Positions 6,024 through 8,970 of a stretch of 8,970 nt of DNA are shown in pieces. The position numbers and the translations under genes are program-made. Origin of the DNA: JAHJDO01 sp030671985 [NCBI: bacterium] (GTDB lineage Bacteria; JAHJDO01); contig DAOVHI010000053.1 in the NCBI GenBank assembly GCA_030671985.1, positions 1 through 8,970 on the forward strand, read 5' to 3'. The first letter of the stretch is position 1. Every line of letters begins with the position of its first letter. The notes under the pieces are model-generated. The model ran no database searches. It was not told where the DNA came from and worked only from the letters and a program-made list of their open reading frames with translations.

Positions 6024-6488
6024 TTACTTCCTTTCTTTATTTTGAATCAAGCTCAATATCTTAGAAATTTTCTCCTTATCCAGATTTCCATACACTTCTT
6101 CATTGATCATCATAGCAGGAGCAACTCCGCAAACTCCAAGACAACTTGTTCCCTCTAACGTAAAAAGACCATCGTCAGTTGTTTCTCCAACCTCAATCCC
6201 TAATTTTAATTCTATTGCTTCGAAAATAGTTTGCGCGCCTAAAATATGACACGGAGGACTTTCACAAACCCTGATTATATATTTACCGCGAGGAGTAAAG
6301 CTAAACATGGTATAGAAAGAGGCTGTTCCCTTAATTCCAGACACAGGGATGTTCATCTCTTTACTTAATTCGCAGATAGCCTTTTCACAAATATAGTTGT
6401 CTGGATTTTGATTTTGAATATCATGTAGAATCTGCAACAAATTCTCTCTTTTATTCCCATGTTCTTTAACGATTTCTTTTACTGTCAT
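6024..6488 (-). CDS. hydC: NuoE/HydC-like [2Fe-2S] thioredoxin-fold subunit
   Basis: 154-aa protein of the 24-kDa complex I subunit (NuoE) family, the HydC/HndA subunit of NAD(P)-linked hydrogenases. An N-terminal helical region (about 1-65, with [20 protein letters not shown]) leads into the thioredoxin-like domain. The four [2Fe-2S] ligands are present in family spacing: C75 and C80 (VCESPPC), then C116 and C120 (SCLGVC). Length is normal. The ATG overlaps the TGA of the upstream fusion gene (ATGA), which implies translational coupling. AGGAGG sits just upstream, inside the codons for the Glu-rich end of that gene. It could pair with the hydB product, the upstream NuoF module, or both. This is the only NuoE-type protein seen for two NuoF-type proteins, though another may lie beyond the right edge. 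Confidence 0.93.
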   Translation of the reverse strand: MTVKEIVKEHGNKRENLLQILHDIQNQNPDNYICEKAICELSKEMNIPVSGIKGTASFYTMFSFTPRGKYIIRVCESPPCHILGAQTIFEAIELKLGIEVGETTDDGLFTLEGTSCLGVCGVAPAMMINEEVYGNLDKEKISKILSLIQNKERK

Positions 6489-8970
6489 AATACCTCCTCT
6501 TCTTCCTTATAATCACAACGCAGACATCTCTCTGCCTCTTTACAAGAAGTCTTTTTGCTCCATGTTTTTTCAACTTCAGCAAAAGATCTCCTTTCTTTCA
6601 ACGGAATTAAAATATTCTTCGCCCTGCTATGACTAACAGGTTCTTCTTCCGGATCAAAATCAACTTTGATTGGATCCATAACGTTCCAAGGATATTCATC
6701 TCTGCCGCCTGTTAAGTATTTGTCGATATCCTCTGCGGCTCTCTGCGCCTCTCCAATTGCCTCTACTACGGTAGAAGGACCAGTCACTACATCGCCTCCG
6801 GCAAACATGTCTTTCGCTAGCTCTTTATCAAATAAAACTCCTAGAGATGGTTTCTGCCCGATAGCCAAAATTAACAGATCAATCTTTTTGGTAAAACAAG
6901 ATGCTTCTATCTCAACAGGTCTTCGTCTGCCGGATTTATCAAATTCGCTAAGTCTCATCTTTATAAACTCGACTTCCAGCTTATTATTAATTGACCTGAT
7001 CGATTTGATATTTTGAAGAAGCTGTATTTTTATTCCTTCATTTTCCGCCTCATTGATTTCTTCTATTTCAGCAGGCATTTCTTCTCTTGTCCTGCGATAT
7101 ACAATGGTAACTTCTGCGCCAAGCCGTTTTGCTGTCCTTGCCGCATCAATTGCTGTATTTCCTCCTCCAATAACGACTACTTCCTTTCCTACCTTTGCCT
7201 CTTCCTCGTTATTTACCTTATATAAGAAATCCAATCCCGCCATAACTTTCTCATTATCTATTCCTTCAATGTGAGGCATAATAGACTCCCCTGCCCCGGT
7301 AGCAAGATAAAAGGCCTTGAAGCCTTGTTTCCTAAGTTCGTCGATGCTGATATCCTTGCCGACATTCGTATTGATTTTTATTTTTAAACCATACTGACAT
7401 AATGCCTGAATCTCTTTATCAACAATATCATTAGGCAGTCTGTAAGAAGGAATGGCGTACGTAAGCATTCCTCCTGCTTTGGACTCAGACTCAAAAACAG
7501 TGACATCATAACCTAGCATAGTTAAAAAGTAGGCATTGGATAGACCTGATGGACCGGAACCGACCACTGCTATTTTTATCCCGTTAGGACTCTGCTTTTT
7601 AGAAAAACATTCCATATAATCTTCTATTGAATCCGCCATAAAACGCTTTACAGAACGAATGTTTACCGCTGAATCAATATCGTTCCTTCTGCATTTGGAT
7701 TCACACTGGTGAGGACACACACGCCCGCAGACTGCAGGAAACGGATTAGTTTTCAAATGAACTTTTAAGGCTTGTTTTAAGTTACCCTCTTTTGTATAAG
7801 CTAGATAGGCTGATACATTTACAGAAGCGGGACAGATATTGGAACATGGAGTATATACTAATTTTGAACATACTCCTGCGCGGCATTTTTTGTCTTGAAT
7901 ATGCTCAATATATTCTTCCCTAAAATATCTTAAAGTTGCAATAACCGGATTTGGCGCAGTCTGTCCTAATCCGCAAAGCGAAGTTTGTTTTATTTGCGAT
8001 GATAATTCTTCAAGGATATCAATGTCCTCCATTCTACCTTTTCCGTCACATATCCTTGTAAGAATATCCAGCATAATTCGTGTTCCTTGACGGCACGGAG
8101 TACACTTCCCGCACGATTCTTCCTGAATGAACTCCATAAAATAACGCGCCAGATCAACCATACAGGTATCTTCATCCATTACAATCAATCCGCCTGAACC
8201 CATAATAGCACCGAGTTCCTGCAATGATTCGTAATCAACCTTAACATTCAGATGATCTACGGGTATACATCCTCCGGAGGGGCCGCCAATCTGAACTGCT
8301 TTCAATTTTTTATTATTAGGAATACCTCCTCCGATATCGTAGATAATTGTTCCCAACGGCATTCCAATTGGAATTTCAATAAGACCTGTATTATTTATAT
8401 CTCCTGCCAGAGCAAACACTTTTGTTCCTCTGCTTTTTTCGGTCCCGACAGAGGCGAAATCGTCAGCTCCATGTAAAATTATATGAGGTATGTTGGCAAA
8501 GGTTTCCACGTTATTTAGCACTGTTGGACGCTCAAACAGTCCCTTCTGAGCCGGAAATGGCGGTTTTGGACGCGGTTCTCCTCTCATCCCTTCTATAGAT
8601 CGCATAAGAGCAGTTTCTTCTCCGCACACAAAAGCACCGGCACCCATCCTGATCTCTATATCAAAACTAAAACCTGTTCCAAGAGTGTTTTCTCCGAGAA
8701 GCTCGTTCTTCTTTGCCTGTTTAATGGCAAGCGACAATCTTTCCACTGCCAGTGGATATTCCGCGCGAACATACACATATCCCTGATCCGCGCCAATAGC
8801 ATAACCGCATATCATCATGGCTTCCATGATACTGTGGGGATCTCCTTCCAGAATACTTCTATCCATAAAAGCGCCCGGGTCACCCTCATCAGCGTTACAT
8901 ACCACATACTTTTGTTTTCCAGTGGATGCCGCAGTAAACTCCCACTTTAAACCGGTAGGAAATCCTGCTC
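6485..8970 (-). CDS. NuoF/HydB-GltD/NfnB fusion flavoprotein (5' end off the window)
   Basis: The frame is open to the right edge; 827 residues are visible, starting inside (G)AGFPTGLKW, so the N-terminus and true start are missing. In fragment numbering, 1-355 is a NuoF-type NAD(H)/FMN module with [22 protein letters not shown] and an N3 [4Fe-4S] cluster (C286, C289, C292, C332). A HydB-like linker (CRAGVC, C362/C367) leads into a glutamate-synthase-small-subunit/NfnB-type module: cysteines C375, C379, C414, C418, C422 and C426 ([12 protein letters not shown]) for [4Fe-4S] clusters; FAD motif GSGPSG (470-475); NADPH motif [11 protein letters not shown] (601 on) with [10 protein letters not shown] (624-633); second FAD motif [12 protein letters not shown] (722 on). 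A C-X5-C-X2-C (C809, C815, C818) lies just before the Glu-rich end. Likely role: electron exchange between NAD(H) and NADP(H), possibly bifurcating with ferredoxin, as in Sporomusa-type Nfn. True glutamate synthase is unlikely because no GltB is seen. Confidence 0.9.
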   Translation of the reverse strand, partial: AGFPTGLKWEFTAASTGKQKYVVCNADEGDPGAFMDRSILEGDPHSIMEAMMICGYAIGADQGYVYVRAEYPLAVERLSLAIKQAKKNELLGENTLGTGFSFDIEIRMGAGAFVCGEETALMRSIEGMRGEPRPKPPFPAQKGLFERPTVLNNVETFANIPHIILHGADDFASVGTEKSRGTKVFALAGDINNTGLIEIPIGMPLGTIIYDIGGGIPNNKKLKAVQIGGPSGGCIPVDHLNVKVDYESLQELGAIMGSGGLIVMDEDTCMVDLARYFMEFIQEESCGKCTPCRQGTRIMLDILTRICDGKGRMEDIDILEELSSQIKQTSLCGLGQTAPNPVIATLRYFREEYIEHIQDKKCRAGVCSKLVYTPCSNICPASVNVSAYLAYTKEGNLKQALKVHLKTNPFPAVCGRVCPHQCESKCRRNDIDSAVNIRSVKRFMADSIEDYMECFSKKQSPNGIKIAVVGSGPSGLSNAYFLTMLGYDVTVFESESKAGGMLTYAIPSYRLPNDIVDKEIQALCQYGLKIKINTNVGKDISIDELRKQGFKAFYLATGAGESIMPHIEGIDNEKVMAGLDFLYKVNNEEEAKVGKEVVVIGGGNTAIDAARTAKRLGAEVTIVYRRTREEMPAEIEEINEAENEGIKIQLLQNIKSIRSINNKLEVEFIKMRLSEFDKSGRRRPVEIEASCFTKKIDLLILAIGQKPSLGVLFDKELAKDMFAGGDVVTGPSTVVEAIGEAQRAAEDIDKYLTGGRDEYPWNVMDPIKVDFDPEEEPVSHSRAKNILIPLKERRSFAEVEKTWSKKTSCKEAERCLRCDYKEEEEVL

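Noticed and set aside
6666-7274. Plus-strand frames opposite the fusion gene (and similar ones opposite hydA and hydB)
   Set aside because: They are shadows of strongly supported minus-strand genes, with no family motifs or ribosome binding sites.
6485-7890. Glutamate synthase small subunit (GltD) as a biosynthetic enzyme
   Set aside because: The domain is covalently fused to a NuoF module, sits in a hydrogenase operon and has no large glutamate synthase subunit beside it; NfnB-like electron transfer fits better.

Overview
The window reads as part of a strictly anaerobic, AT-rich bacterial chromosome. The taxonomic pointers are indirect. Tandem type II/IV pseudopilin-like proteins with an [23 protein letters not shown]-terminus and an H-X9-D C-terminal motif are typical of the PVC group (Lentisphaerota, Kiritimatiellota, Verrucomicrobiota, Planctomycetota) and of candidate phyla such as Omnitrophota. 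The redox operon points to a fermentative, H2-metabolising lifestyle. I would not name a genus. Every intact gene lies on the minus strand, so transcription runs from high to low coordinates.

Right part (8970 down to 2557): a tightly packed four-gene redox operon that enters from beyond the right edge. In transcription order it is (1) a NuoF/HydB-type NAD(H)-FMN flavoprotein fused to a GltD/NfnB-type FAD-NADP(H) oxidoreductase, with its 5' end missing; (2) a NuoE/HydC-like [2Fe-2S] protein, overlapping gene 1 by ATGA; (3) a second NuoF/HydB-type flavoprotein; (4) a HydA-type [FeFe] hydrogenase. A strong Rho-independent terminator follows. Genes 2-4 are the classic hydC-hydB-hydA set of trimeric, often electron-bifurcating, hydrogenases. 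Gene 1 adds a transhydrogenase-like module, so the operon could link H2, NAD(H), NADP(H) and possibly ferredoxin. The HydB here is stripped down: its thioredoxin-like N-terminal domain has no cysteines and its usual C-terminal ferredoxin domain is absent.

Middle (2556 down to 2153): an intergenic region with the operon terminator, a good sigma70-type promoter for the pilin genes with an inverted repeat over its -35 box, and a long 5' leader. The leader carries an unusually perfect Shine-Dalgarno sequence, a possible 24-residue leader ORF and a hairpin.

Left part (2152 down to 1): three tandem copies of a pseudopilin gene. The first copy (A, 1427-2152) is intact. The middle copy (B, 773-1359) survives only as its two ends, its interior replaced by about 517 bp holding the C-terminal part of a transposase gene on the opposite strand, itself broken by a stop codon. 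The third copy (C) is intact as far as seen but runs off the left edge.
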